Source: DHVE2 group archaeon
GTDB taxonomy: Archaea > Thermoplasmatota > Thermoplasmata > Thermoplasmatales > Aciduliprofundaceae
Reading direction: 5' to 3'
DNA: 35,317 nt
Assembly (NCBI GenBank): GCA_027023265.1
Contig: JALVVV010000037.1
Span: 1-35,317, forward strand
Under the pieces are notes generated by a model. It had not been told where the DNA came from, searched no databases, and saw only the letters and a list, made by a program, of their open reading frames with translations. The translations under genes were made by a program, and so were the position numbers. Shown here in pieces: positions 8,643 through 17,200 of this stretch (positions are counted from its first letter, which is position 1; every line of letters starts with the position of its first letter).

Positions 8643-8990
8643 TCACTCCACGTCAACTTCGTTCTGCCAGAGCCCGTGTATGTTGCAGTAACTGAGCGCC
8701 ATCAATTTTCCTTTCTTTCCTGCTTTGAAATAGAACTTTGCTCTGGGCTCCGTTAGCGGCTCGCTGTGATTGCTGAAATCTACCCTGCCAATTAAAATTG
8801 GGAATTGCCCGTCCTCTGGCTTGAAATACAGTTCTATCCAGCCTATATGGTGCTCTGGCGTGTTTGGATGTGGTACTTCTTTACCCACAGCAACTTCCAC
8901 TTCTATCATCTCTCCATTCCTTTTGTACTCTATAACGGGCACATGCTTCTCTCCTTTCCAGTCTCCACTCTTTATGGTTTCACTCAACAT
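8643..8990 (-). CDS. Superoxide reductase (neelaredoxin type)
   Basis: A 115-residue enzyme that reduces superoxide to hydrogen peroxide without releasing oxygen, using rubredoxin as donor. The mononuclear iron site is complete: Glu14 and His16 (GEKHVP), His41 (PHPN), His47 (PEHHIGW), Cys102 and His105 (CNIHGLW). The first four positions equal those of the Pyrococcus enzyme. The desulforedoxin N-terminal domain of longer desulfoferrodoxins is absent. The start follows GGAGGTGA. It lies 16 bases after ferritin and 5 before the HdeD-like gene, and its peroxide product would be handled by the rubrerythrin and peroxiredoxins of the same run. Confidence 0.95.
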   Translation of the reverse strand: MLSETIKSGDWKGEKHVPVIEYKRNGEMIEVEVAVGKEVPHPNTPEHHIGWIELYFKPEDGQFPILIGRVDFSNHSEPLTEPRAKFYFKAGKKGKLMALSYCNIHGLWQNEVDVE

Positions 8991-9006
8991 TTTTAATCAC
9001 CTCCTT

Positions 9007-9522
9007 TTAAGTTCCTTCATTTACAAGGGGAGTGTAAGTTCTCGTGGCAAGCTCACGGTCCAGCATGAGCAAGCCATGCCCCTGATTTCCAATCATCTTC
9101 AGCATCTGTATAATTTCCTCATCATTTGCCTCTTCTTCAACCTGCTCATCAACGTACCACTGGAGCAAATTGAAAGTTGCCCTGTCCTTCTTTTTTTCTG
9201 CCAAATCAACAAGCTCGTTTATGCACTGGGTTATGTGCTTTTCGTGCTTTAGGGTCTCTTCAAAAGCGTGAAGCGGTGAGTTCCACTCATGTGGCGGCTC
9301 GTTAATAGCATAGAGCTTTACACGACCTCCTCTCTCAATCAGATACCTGTAGAACTTCATAGCGTGGTCCATCTCCTCCTGATACTGCACATACATCCAG
9401 TTTGCAAATCCCTTGAGCCCTATAGACTCAAAGTACGAAGACATAGACAGGTACAGGTACGCTGAGTACATCTCTTCGTTTATCTGCCTGTTTATCGCTT
9501 CTTCTATTTCCTTATCTATCAT
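9007..9522 (-). CDS. Ferritin
   Basis: A 171-residue non-heme ferritin that oxidises ferrous iron and stores it in a 24-mer shell. The ferroxidase ligands are in view: Glu17 in NEEMYSAYLYLSMSSYFES, Glu50 and His53 in YQEEMDHAMKFY, with the later glutamates and glutamine in HEKHITQCINELVDL and WYVDEQVEEE. The ATG at 9522 (MIDKEIEEAINRQ) follows AAGGAGGTGA; the frame continues open into the upstream rubrerythrin gene, but that extension is only overlap. Removal of free iron limits Fenton chemistry, which suits the neighbours. Confidence 0.93.
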   Translation of the reverse strand: MIDKEIEEAINRQINEEMYSAYLYLSMSSYFESIGLKGFANWMYVQYQEEMDHAMKFYRYLIERGGRVKLYAINEPPHEWNSPLHAFEETLKHEKHITQCINELVDLAEKKKDRATFNLLQWYVDEQVEEEANDEEIIQMLKMIGNQGHGLLMLDRELATRTYTPLVNEGT

Positions 9523-9535
9523 TTTTTTCACCTCC

Positions 9536-10042
9536 TTAAAACTTCTCAAATTTTTCACCGGGAGCACCGCAAACCGGGCATTTCTCCGGCGGCTCATCAC
9601 CCATGTAAGTGTAACCGCACACGGGGCATATGTATATGGATTCATTACCCACATCTTCATCATTTAACACTTTGTCCTTGGCATCGCTATACATTTCAGC
9701 GTGTATCTTTTCAGCTTCAATTGCATAGTGAAACGACAGCTCCGCGCCCTTTTCATTGAAATATTTGGCAAGCTCGAGGTACGCTGGATACATGTCCTCC
9801 ACCTCGAAAGTTTCTCCGCCTATCGCAGTTTTGAGATTCTCCTCGGTGCTCTTTATGTACCCCAAATTCCTCGCATGGTTCTTAGCGTGAACGAACTCCG
9901 CATAGGCTATAGCCCTGAATAATCTCGCTACATTCTTCTTTCCCTCTTTCTCCGCAACTTCTGCGAATATCGTGTATTTCATGTGCGCCATGCTCTCGCC
10001 TGCAAACGCTTCTTCCAAACTTTTTTCAACCATCTTTCTCAT
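9536..10042 (-). CDS. Rubrerythrin
   Basis: A 168-residue NAD(P)H-linked (through rubredoxin) peroxidase. The N-terminal four-helix diiron domain has Glu16, Glu49 and His52 (YAEFVHAKNH) and the later E..E..H set in YAIEAEKIHAEMY. The C-terminal rubredoxin-like domain binds iron through Cys139, Cys142, Cys155 and Cys158 (CPVCGY...CPVCGA). The start ATG at 10042 follows GGTGTAAAAT. Size is at the short end of classical rubrerythrins. It is flanked by ferritin and another diiron protein in the same run. Confidence 0.94.
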   Translation of the reverse strand: MRKMVEKSLEEAFAGESMAHMKYTIFAEVAEKEGKKNVARLFRAIAYAEFVHAKNHARNLGYIKSTEENLKTAIGGETFEVEDMYPAYLELAKYFNEKGAELSFHYAIEAEKIHAEMYSDAKDKVLNDEDVGNESIYICPVCGYTYMGDEPPEKCPVCGAPGEKFEKF

Positions 10043-10063
10043 ATTTTACACCATTTTGCAATC

Positions 10064-10552
10064 TTATGGCCCTGCATGCATCATCGGCCAGTATTCATCG
10101 TAATTTTCAAAGTTTTTCAAATTTTCAAGCTCCCGGGCTAACAAATCGTAGTGTCCCTGTTCCATGTTGGCGAGAATTTGTAACATTTTACTATTCTCCT
10201 CATCATTAAGCAAGTCTTTGAGATTCATGTAAAAATCCCTGGCAGCAAGCTCGGCTTTCATAGCATCTTCGATTATCTCACTTAGCAATCTATCTTCGCT
10301 TCCATCCACTTCAGGCAAGGGCACCGGCGTGCTCTCCGGAACCATCAGCTCCTCATCTGGAAACTTCTGCCTGTAAAGCGCTTCAAGATACGCCCTGTGC
10401 TTCTCCTCCTCGTTTGCAAGAAACAGAAGGCGGTCTTTGAACATCATGTTCTTAACTCGCCCCGCCAAATCTTCGTACAATTTCTTGCTATCAATCTCGC
10501 TTCTTATGGCTGCAAGGAGCAGCGTTTTCAGATTGTATTTTTCAATATCCAT
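10064..10552 (-). CDS. Ferritin-like diiron protein, rubrerythrin-related
   Basis: A 162-residue helical protein with two ExxH motifs, E49-x-x-H52 (ANEEEKHRAYLEALY) and E131-x-x-H134 (MEQGHYDLLARELE), plus Glu19 and Glu101 at matching places, so a complete diiron site of the rubrerythrin-like family (COG1633-type) is likely. No rubredoxin domain is present. A proline-rich linker (VPESTPVPLPEVDG, about 71-84) separates the two helix pairs. The ATG at 10552 follows GGAGGTGATTGAA. Its end is close to rubrerythrin (21 bases), and its start overlaps the PrxQ gene by 11 bases. The substrate is unknown. Confidence 0.8.
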   Translation of the reverse strand: MDIEKYNLKTLLLAAIRSEIDSKKLYEDLAGRVKNMMFKDRLLFLANEEEKHRAYLEALYRQKFPDEELMVPESTPVPLPEVDGSEDRLLSEIIEDAMKAELAARDFYMNLKDLLNDEENSKMLQILANMEQGHYDLLARELENLKNFENYDEYWPMMHAGP

Positions 10553-11015
10553 TTTCAATCACCTCCTCCAATTTCTTCAAAACATTTTCCACATGCCCGC
10601 TAACCCTCACCTTGGGCCAAACGTGCACTATTTTTCCATCCGGGTCTATGAGGAATGTACTCCTTATAGTCCCAAAATACTCCCTACCGTAGCTTTTTTT
10701 CTTGCCCCAAGCCCCGTACTTCTCCAGTATTTCGTGGTTCTCATCACTCAGCAGGAGAATATCCAATCCATGCTTCTCTATGAACCTTGCGTGGCTCCTC
10801 GGGGAATCCTTGCTTATCCCTATTATCACCGCATTTAATTTTTCAAATTTATCCTTCATCTCCGTGAACTCCTTAGCCTCTCTCGTGCACCCTGAGGTGT
10901 TATCCTTGGGATAGAAATAAAGCACTACCCATTTGCCCCGAAAATCATGGAGACAGTGCTCCTTGCCCTCGTAATCAGGCAGGCAGAAATCCACCGCCTC
11001 ATCTCCGGGCTTCAT
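10542..11015 (-). CDS. PrxQ/BCP-type peroxiredoxin
   Basis: A 157-residue thioredoxin-fold peroxidase of the bacterioferritin-comigratory-protein group. The peroxidatic cysteine is Cys43 (KDNTSGCTREAKEF). The resolving cysteine usually found five residues on is replaced by Lys48, so this is a 1-Cys or atypical member; Cys11 and Cys21 are the only other cysteines. The start overlaps the flavodiiron stop as ATGA, indicating coupled translation. It removes peroxides alongside the Prx6-type enzyme at the end of the run. Confidence 0.92.
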   Translation of the reverse strand: MKPGDEAVDFCLPDYEGKEHCLHDFRGKWVVLYFYPKDNTSGCTREAKEFTEMKDKFEKLNAVIIGISKDSPRSHARFIEKHGLDILLLSDENHEILEKYGAWGKKKSYGREYFGTIRSTFLIDPDGKIVHVWPKVRVSGHVENVLKKLEEVIENGY

Positions 11016-12196
11016 TTCATCACCCCTAACTCGCGGTGCTTCTCCGCGATTTTCTTTGCATATTCTCTTATCTTCTCGTAATCCTCCTTCTTGGGTGTTC
11101 CCTTTATCAATAGAGGCTCAAGAAGCTCCACCTTCAGCGCGCCGAGGTTGCTCTTAAGTATGTCCACGGTTCTTCCACCCCAGCCGTAAGAGCCCATGAT
11201 TCCGACAACCTTTACCTTCGGTTTGAGAGCGTTTGCAAGATACGCAGCATACACCACGCTGGGATGCGGTCCAGCAAGCATTGTGGGTGTGGCGAGAATC
11301 AAGGTAGTTACATCAACAAGGTCAATTGCAATCTCGCCCATGTCCGCGTGAACAATATCTCTTACCTTTACCTCAACTCCTTCATCCCCCAAGTAATCCA
11401 CCAGAGCGTCCACCATCTTCTTGGTACTGCCATGCATGGATACGTAAAGAATCAGGACTTCATTTTTAGTTGTTTCAGACACCCATTCCTTGTAGGCATT
11501 TATTATAGAAGAGGGCTCGCTGTATGCAGGACCATGACTTGGTGCTATTATCTTTGGTTCCAACGCCTCAATCTTCTTTATGTTCCTCATAACAATCTGT
11601 CTGAAAGGCATCATTATCTCTGAGTAATACCTCTTTGCCTCATGATATATGCGATCGTACTGCTCAGCAAAGGCATGCGTGGTCGCCGCATGGGAGCCAA
11701 AGAAATCGCAGGTGAACGCAATTTTATCTTCCACCAGGAATGTGGTCATGGTTTCTGGCCAGTGTACCCATGGAGTCATTATGAACTTCAGCGTTTTTCC
11801 ACCTAACTCCAGCGTGTCTCCTTCTTTAATAACTATAAAATCATCATCTTTCAAGGGCAAAAGGTCCATCTCGAACCCCTTGCACTTTGCATTTGTAACA
11901 ACCTTTGCACCGGGATATTTCTCAAGTAGAACAGGTATCGCCCCCGAATGGTCCTGCTCAGCATGGTTGGAAACAATGTAATCAATCTTTTTCACATTCA
12001 ATTCTTCCAGGTTCGCCAAAAGCTGTTCTACCTTCTCAGGCTCAACAGCATCAATAAGAGCTATTTTTTCCGAGCCAATGACCAGATACGCGTTGTAGCT
12101 AGTGCCCTGTGGAGTGGACACGATTTCATCGAACAGAGTGCGCTCCCAATCAATAGCTCCCACGTTGTAAACCCCATCTGCTATTTTTCTTATCAT
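11012..12196 (-). CDS. Flavodiiron protein (oxygen or NO reductase, FprA type)
   Basis: A 394-residue A-type flavodiiron protein. The N-terminal beta-lactamase-like domain carries all diiron ligands: His78, Glu80, Asp82 (SNHAEQDHSG), His145 (PWVHWPETM), Asp164 (FTCDFFGSH) and His221 (APSHGPAY). The C-terminal flavodoxin domain begins about residue 247 with the FMN phosphate loop VSMHGSTKKM. Such enzymes reduce O2 to water or NO to N2O; in methanogens the donor is F420H2, in others rubredoxin. A rubredoxin gene ending two bases upstream points to rubredoxin here. The ATG at 12196 follows GGAGG. Confidence 0.94.
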   Translation of the reverse strand: MIRKIADGVYNVGAIDWERTLFDEIVSTPQGTSYNAYLVIGSEKIALIDAVEPEKVEQLLANLEELNVKKIDYIVSNHAEQDHSGAIPVLLEKYPGAKVVTNAKCKGFEMDLLPLKDDDFIVIKEGDTLELGGKTLKFIMTPWVHWPETMTTFLVEDKIAFTCDFFGSHAATTHAFAEQYDRIYHEAKRYYSEIMMPFRQIVMRNIKKIEALEPKIIAPSHGPAYSEPSSIINAYKEWVSETTKNEVLILYVSMHGSTKKMVDALVDYLGDEGVEVKVRDIVHADMGEIAIDLVDVTTLILATPTMLAGPHPSVVYAAYLANALKPKVKVVGIMGSYGWGGRTVDILKSNLGALKVELLEPLLIKGTPKKEDYEKIREYAKKIAEKHRELGVMK

Positions 12197-12198
12197 TT

Positions 12199-12360
12199 TC
12201 AGTCCTCCACAGGCTCAAAGAGATCCTTCGAAGCCCCGCACACCGGGCAAACCCACTCTTCCGGCAGGTCCTCGAATGGCGTGCCAGCAGGAATTTCACT
12301 GTCAGGATCTCCAACTTCTGGGTCGTATATATATCCACATATTGTACACCTATACTTCAT
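12199..12360 (-). CDS. Rubredoxin
   Basis: A 53-residue iron electron carrier beginning [18 protein letters not shown]. The iron is held by Cys5, Cys8 (CTICGY), Cys38 and Cys41 (CPVCGA), and the conserved EEW of rubredoxins precedes the second pair. The ATG at 12360 follows AAAGGAGGTG. It is the first gene of the nine-gene run and should pass electrons to the flavodiiron protein, superoxide reductase and rubrerythrin encoded after it. Its reductase is not certain; the flavin reductase at 12474 is a candidate. Confidence 0.95.
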   Translation of the reverse strand: MKYRCTICGYIYDPEVGDPDSEIPAGTPFEDLPEEWVCPVCGASKDLFEPVED

Positions 12361-12473
12361 TTAAACACCTCCTTTTGATAAATTTTCGCATGCTGTTAAA
12401 GGAAAATCCCTGTTGATTCTCCCATCACCATAAGATTGAAACGACAACTGAAAAATGTAATTTCCAGCAAACA

Positions 12474-12998
12474 TCACGCACCACCTCCGGAATAAGTGGC
12501 TGCATTTTTGGGTGTTTTCCCCTTAATAACTTTGTGATAATAATCATAAGTCATTGGCACCTCGTCCGAAAGCCTTGCCCCATCCATCACTTCCCCAATA
12601 TAGAGAGTGTGTGTAAATAAATCTTCTTTTTTGATTACCTTCGCCTCTAAATACGCCACAGTATGCTCTCTCAAATAAGGAGCCCCATTATTCCCGATAT
12701 CATAATCAACCTGAGAAAACTTATCAACCTCACGACCGGAGCGAAATCCAAAAAGACCTATTAGCTTGAAAGGAGCATCCTTCGACAAAACTGAAACTGT
12801 AAACACACCGCTTGATTCTATAAACTCATGAGTCAAGTTATCTTTATTTATGCTTGTAGCAACGGTTATAGGTTCGGGCGTTATCTGAAATACAGTATTT
12901 ACTACCTGCCCATTTATTTTATCACCTTTTTTTGAGGAAACAACATACATGCCGTAATTTATGCTGTGTAATCCATCCTTTACATTTCTCATCACCAT
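12474..12998 (-). CDS. Flavin reductase-like FMN-binding protein
   Basis: A 174-residue protein of the flavin reductase split-barrel family. Typical segments are the N-terminal YGMYVVSSKKGDKINGQVVN, the FMN-contacting FQITPEPITVATSINKDNLTHE, and FTVSVLSKDAPFKLIGLFGF. It resembles the flavin domain of high-molecular-weight rubredoxin, which feeds rubredoxin and flavodiiron proteins in Moorella. The start at 12998 lies about 21-25 bases from a TATA box at 13016-13023, so the mRNA is probably leaderless. It is separated by 113 bases from the rubredoxin gene on the same strand and diverges from an Lrp-type regulator. Confidence 0.85.
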   Translation of the reverse strand: MVMRNVKDGLHSINYGMYVVSSKKGDKINGQVVNTVFQITPEPITVATSINKDNLTHEFIESSGVFTVSVLSKDAPFKLIGLFGFRSGREVDKFSQVDYDIGNNGAPYLREHTVAYLEAKVIKKEDLFTHTLYIGEVMDGARLSDEVPMTYDYYHKVIKGKTPKNAATYSGGGA

Positions 12999-13013
12999 AG
13001 GTAATAAGTCCGA

Positions 13014-13026
13014 TGTATATAAATTT
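13014..13026 (-). promoter_or_regulatory. TATA box of the flavin reductase gene
   Basis: On the minus strand this reads AAATTTATATACA. It lies about 21-25 bases before the ATG at 12998, the spacing expected for a leaderless archaeal transcript. Confidence 0.5.
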
Positions 13027-13030
13027 TTAG

Positions 13031-13058
13031 TTCGAATACTGCAAATAATCTTTTCGAA
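13031..13058. promoter_or_regulatory. Paired TTCGAA palindromes, candidate regulator operator
   Basis: TTCGAA occurs at 13031-13036 and 13053-13058, 22 bases apart (two helical turns); the second is extended to TTTTCGAAAA. They lie between the divergent TATA boxes of the flavin reductase and the Lrp-type gene, a natural place for binding by the Lrp-type protein. Confidence 0.4.
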
Positions 13059-13060
13059 AA

Positions 13061-13071
13061 ACTTTATTAAA
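13061..13071 (+). promoter_or_regulatory. TATA box of the Lrp-type regulator
   Basis: ACTTTATTAAA centred about 28 bases before the ATG at 13094 would yield a leaderless mRNA. No ribosome site precedes the start. Confidence 0.45.
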
Positions 13072-13093
13072 CATGCCGTATTACCTCTAATTA

Positions 13094-13516
13094 ATGGACG
13101 ATAAAGACAGAAAAATAATTGAGATATTGCTTCAAAATTCGAGAATACCTTACACAGAAATAGCTAAAAAAATGAATTTAACGGAGGCAACAATAAGAAA
13201 AAGAATCAATGAATTAGAAAAAGAGGGAATTATCAAAAAATTTACAATTGAGGTTGATCCTGAAAAATTAGGATACAAAACGGTAACGATACTTGGTCTT
13301 GATGTTGAGCCCAAATACCTTTTGGAAGCGGCAAGAAAAATAGCTGAGTTTGAAGAAGTAAAGTGGGTTGCCACATCTTCGGGAGATCACATGATAATGT
13401 GCGAGGTGTGGAGCGAAAACGGGGAAGCGCTTTTTGAGTTTTTGTCTAAAAAAGTGGGCAAGGTTAGAGGGGTCAGGGATCTGTGCCCGGCAATAATAAT
13501 GGAAAGGGTGAAATGA
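13094..13516 (+). CDS. Lrp/AsnC-family transcriptional regulator
   Basis: A 140-residue regulator. The N-terminal winged helix-turn-helix covers about residues 1-55 (DRKIIEILLQNSRIPYTEIA then KKMNLTEATIRKRINELEKE). The C-terminal alpha-beta sandwich (RAM) effector domain follows (VTILGLDVEPKYLLEAARKI ... VATSSGDHMIMCEVW). Such proteins form dimers or octamers and bind palindromes. It is divergent from the flavin reductase, with two TTCGAA palindromes between them, so it probably controls that gene and itself; control of the rubredoxin run is possible. The effector is unknown. Confidence 0.9.
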   Translation: MDDKDRKIIEILLQNSRIPYTEIAKKMNLTEATIRKRINELEKEGIIKKFTIEVDPEKLGYKTVTILGLDVEPKYLLEAARKIAEFEEVKWVATSSGDHMIMCEVWSENGEALFEFLSKKVGKVRGVRDLCPAIIMERVK

Positions 13517-14194
13517 CTAAATGGTTATTTCCTTTTCAGCTACCTCGGAAGATGAGCCAGAATAATCAAAATATACAGTTAGCGTGTAAGTTCCCGCATT
13601 AAAGTGCCTTCCAACGTTTATGTGCAATGTTCTTGGCATTCCCGTATCAAAGTAATTAACGGATACTTCCTCTACACCCCTTGTAGTGCCAAGCTTCCAG
13701 TAAAAATGGTTATAGTAGTAAGGAGCAGGGCCATCTACAATTATGGTAAGATTGATGTATTCAAGAAAAACATCGGTGTCCTTGGTGGCTTTTTCAATAT
13801 AAATAGAAGTTACATTCAAAACAGGTATGTTGAAAATCAAAGAGGTATTTAGAACATCTTCATCTCCGTATTTCACAACAACATAATAGGTGCCAATCAA
13901 ATTAGGTGGATTTATGTTGGATATATCCACCTCTTCCGCAGGATATGGGTGCGGTTCCCACCTGCCCACAGTATTATAATCAGAATCTTTTAACAGCACT
14001 GTGGCAAATTTTTTTAGATTATGCGAGAACTTCAGCTTCAGGGTGGGTGCATCTGCACCGGGTATTACTTTGTAACTGGAAATAGATAGCGCGCTGGAGC
14101 TTGAAGATTGTGAAAAAGAAATGAAAAAGTAAGCGGCTATTCCGGCAGTCACAAGAACCGCCACGACGGCCGCTGTTAACATGCGAGATGGCAT
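13517..14194 (-). CDS. Exported or membrane-anchored beta protein, unknown
   Basis: A 225-residue protein with one N-terminal hydrophobic segment (about 5-27, MLTAAVVAVLVTAGIAAYFF) followed by a serine run (SQSSSSSAL) and a beta-rich outer part with no cysteines. No family is recognised. The end (RHFNAGTYTLTVYFDYSG) reads like an immunoglobulin-like or pilin-like beta domain; a type IV pilin-like signal is not clear. The ATG at 14194 is preferred because GGAGTGG precedes it and it begins 16 bases after the stop of the large exported protein, so the two are probably one operon. It ends against the convergent Lrp-type gene. Confidence 0.65.
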   Translation of the reverse strand: MPSRMLTAAVVAVLVTAGIAAYFFISFSQSSSSSALSISSYKVIPGADAPTLKLKFSHNLKKFATVLLKDSDYNTVGRWEPHPYPAEEVDISNINPPNLIGTYYVVVKYGDEDVLNTSLIFNIPVLNVTSIYIEKATKDTDVFLEYINLTIIVDGPAPYYYNHFYWKLGTTRGVEEVSVNYFDTGMPRTLHINVGRHFNAGTYTLTVYFDYSGSSSEVAEKEITI

Positions 14195-14210
14195 ACAGAA
14201 ACCACTCCAC

Positions 14211-17200
14211 TTAACTCGCAAGCCAGGAAATTATGTGGTTCATAACCATTATCCCGTTCTCCGAGTCGTACTTGTCAATAGCCTCAAATGAAAATGCTGT
14301 GAATACCACTCTGAAATTCTCAGAAGAGTACCTGTCCCCGACTGCATAGCCCTTGCTATCCTTGAATATCGCGTGAGCACCGCTTGCTATCTGTATCCTA
14401 TCGTCGTAGTTGTGGAAAGGATACTGCAAAGGTACAGGTGCAAGGTTTCCTGTTATCGGGTCACCACTAACCCCGTAAACCTTGTTATACCCCACATCGT
14501 TGGTCACACCGGTAACGCCCAAGTAATCATTTACAAATTGATTGTACACACTTCCGTCATAACCATCGGATACCTCCCAGAGGAAATCCTGTGACGTCAA
14601 ATACAACCTTCCGCCCGCGTCAAGGTACTTCATCAAGTTATCCTGGTCATCATCGGTCAAGGTGTCCTTATACGCATAACCTGTACTCCAAACCACTATG
14701 CCGTATTCTTCAAGCTCTTTATATGTAGGAGTCCTTCCAATCTGATACACGTCCCACTCATAAACCTCAAATCTACTCTTTATGTAAGAATTGTTGAGCG
14801 CATCTTCCACGTACTCGCTGTAAATACTACCATCGTCATCGTCCACAAACAGTATCTTGTTGGACAAAAGTCCCATGGTTGCGCTGGGTGTTGCATTTAC
14901 CTCGTTACTATTCTCGCTTTCACCGGCTGAATTCACCGCCGTAACGTAGTAATAATAAGTTACTCCATTAGTTACAGAGCGGTCTGTATACGATAAAGAT
15001 GAGCCGTTTACCTCCGCAAGGTAGGTCTCTCCCCCGCTACTTGTTCCGCGATATATGCGATACTCGGTTATTACAGAACCTCCGTTCTCGTCAGGAGGAT
15101 TCCACTCCAAGTGCACTTCTCCATTACCACCTGTTGCCCTCAAGTCAAGGGGAGCACCCGGAACTGAAACGTTATTACCAGAAGTACTTCCATTGAGAAG
15201 CCAGGTAATTATGCTCTTCATAAGCTCTGCGCCGGTATCACTGTCTTCAAGTTCCACTGCCTCGAAAGGAAATGCCGTGAAAACCGTTCTGAAAGTACCG
15301 GAATCGTAACGTGATGCAACATAATTACCGTTAGCATCGGTGAATATACCACGAGCGTGCCCGGGAGTTATTTCATCAGCGTAATTGGTGAACGGGAACT
15401 TAAGGGATATACTGGAGAAAGAAGAGGTTATTGGGTCATTGCTTACACCGTATATATTCTTGTAATCCTGGTCATTTCTCACTCCGGAAACACCTAAATA
15501 ATTGCTCACAAAATTGTTGTTTATATTCCCATCATTGCCATCGTTTAGGTCCCAGAGGAGATCCTGAGAACTAATATACAGTTTGCCTCCATCATTCAGG
15601 TACTTTTCCAGAGCACTTTGCTCCTCCGAATTAAGCACGTCTCTCCACATGGAGCCAGTTGTCCATACAACCACCCGGTAATTCTGGAAATCTGCGAAAG
15701 TAGGATAGCCCTTGGCATTAACATCCCATGTGTCGAATGAATATCCAGAATCGCTTATAGCTTCCTGAACATAATTGCTGTAACTCTTGCCACCATCATC
15801 ATCAACGAAGAGTATGAGTTTCTGGACCGTATTTTTATGAGGCGTGGCAGAAACTTCGTTACTTTTATCGCTTTCACCGGCTGAATTCACCGCCGTAACG
15901 TAGTAATAATAAGTTACTCCATTAGTTACAGAGCGGTCTGTATACGATAAAGATGAGCCGTTTACCTCCGCAAGGTAGGTCTCTCCCCCGCTACTTGTTC
16001 CGCGATATATGCGATACACACTTACATTGCCATTGGAACTGGCAGGCACTGGATAATAATAAATTCTCTTTCCACCGCCGTTCCATGTGTTTGGAGTACC
16101 CTGCCAGTAAAATATTTTCCCATCTGCATAACCCAATCTATTACCCACAAAATCTCCCACGGGGTATGGGAGATCATGCAAGTGTATCCATGTATTTGTT
16201 GGGATATTGTATTCAAAGAAATAATAACCGGGGGTTTCATTGCATCCATTACCCCCCAAAGCAAAGATAACGTTGGATAAAGAAGGATAGTAATGTCCAA
16301 GCCAGAGCAATGAGCCACCATCCCCCACACCTTCCGGATCGGGGATATCCTGCATCTTAACCCACTTGTTTGTTACGATATCGTAACGTGCAAAACCCCT
16401 AAGTGGCGAATTCTCGTAAAACTCACCTTCAAGCCCGTATATATACCTTCCCCCAGTCCAAGCAAGAGATGCACCATCATCTGTACCTTCATCAGGCCAC
16501 CATGACGGGAAGGACAGTTTTTCCCAAGTGTCTGTAGAGGGATTGTATCTTGCAAATATGCTGTAAGAGCCGGGATTATATGAACCAATATAATGTGCAC
16601 GACCGAGAAACGCGTAAATCATATGGTCATAACCTGAATAAACTATGGCATCCCCGGGGCCCTCAACATGAGGGGCATCTGCAAGCCGGCTCCACGTGTT
16701 TGAGGAAATTGAGTACATGTAGAAATACACACGGTCACCGTTGCTCCTATAAGAGCCGCCAGTGAGCACGTAAATATGCCCGTGGTAATCATAAGCCATG
16801 GCTACCCCGTTTTCAAATGGCACATTTGGCAATCCGGAACTCAAATCTGTCCATGTTCCGGTCTGCGGGTCGTACCTGTAAAACATGGGGGACGAATCAC
16901 TATCCTTCTGCCTCAATATGTAAATATAGTGCCCATCCCACGCCATGGCTTCGCCGTAACCCCCATCAAAAGATGTACTGGTTGCATAATGCCAAGTGGC
17001 ATTGCCTGTGGCAGGAGAGTTCCAGGTAAGCTTAACATAACCGTTTCCGCTAACTGCGGCTAAATTCTGCGGCGCACCGGGCACATTGGAATGTGAATTA
17101 TTCACACCCTGCGATGCCCACCTTACCATGTCAATACCTAGAGTAGCATCGTTGTACTTGGACCAGCCATCATACACATTATCATGGTGATTCGCACTAT

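Noticed and set aside
12150-12338. 62-codon minus-strand frame overlapping rubredoxin
   Set aside because: It is another frame of the rubredoxin gene, whose four cysteines and ribosome site identify the true frame.
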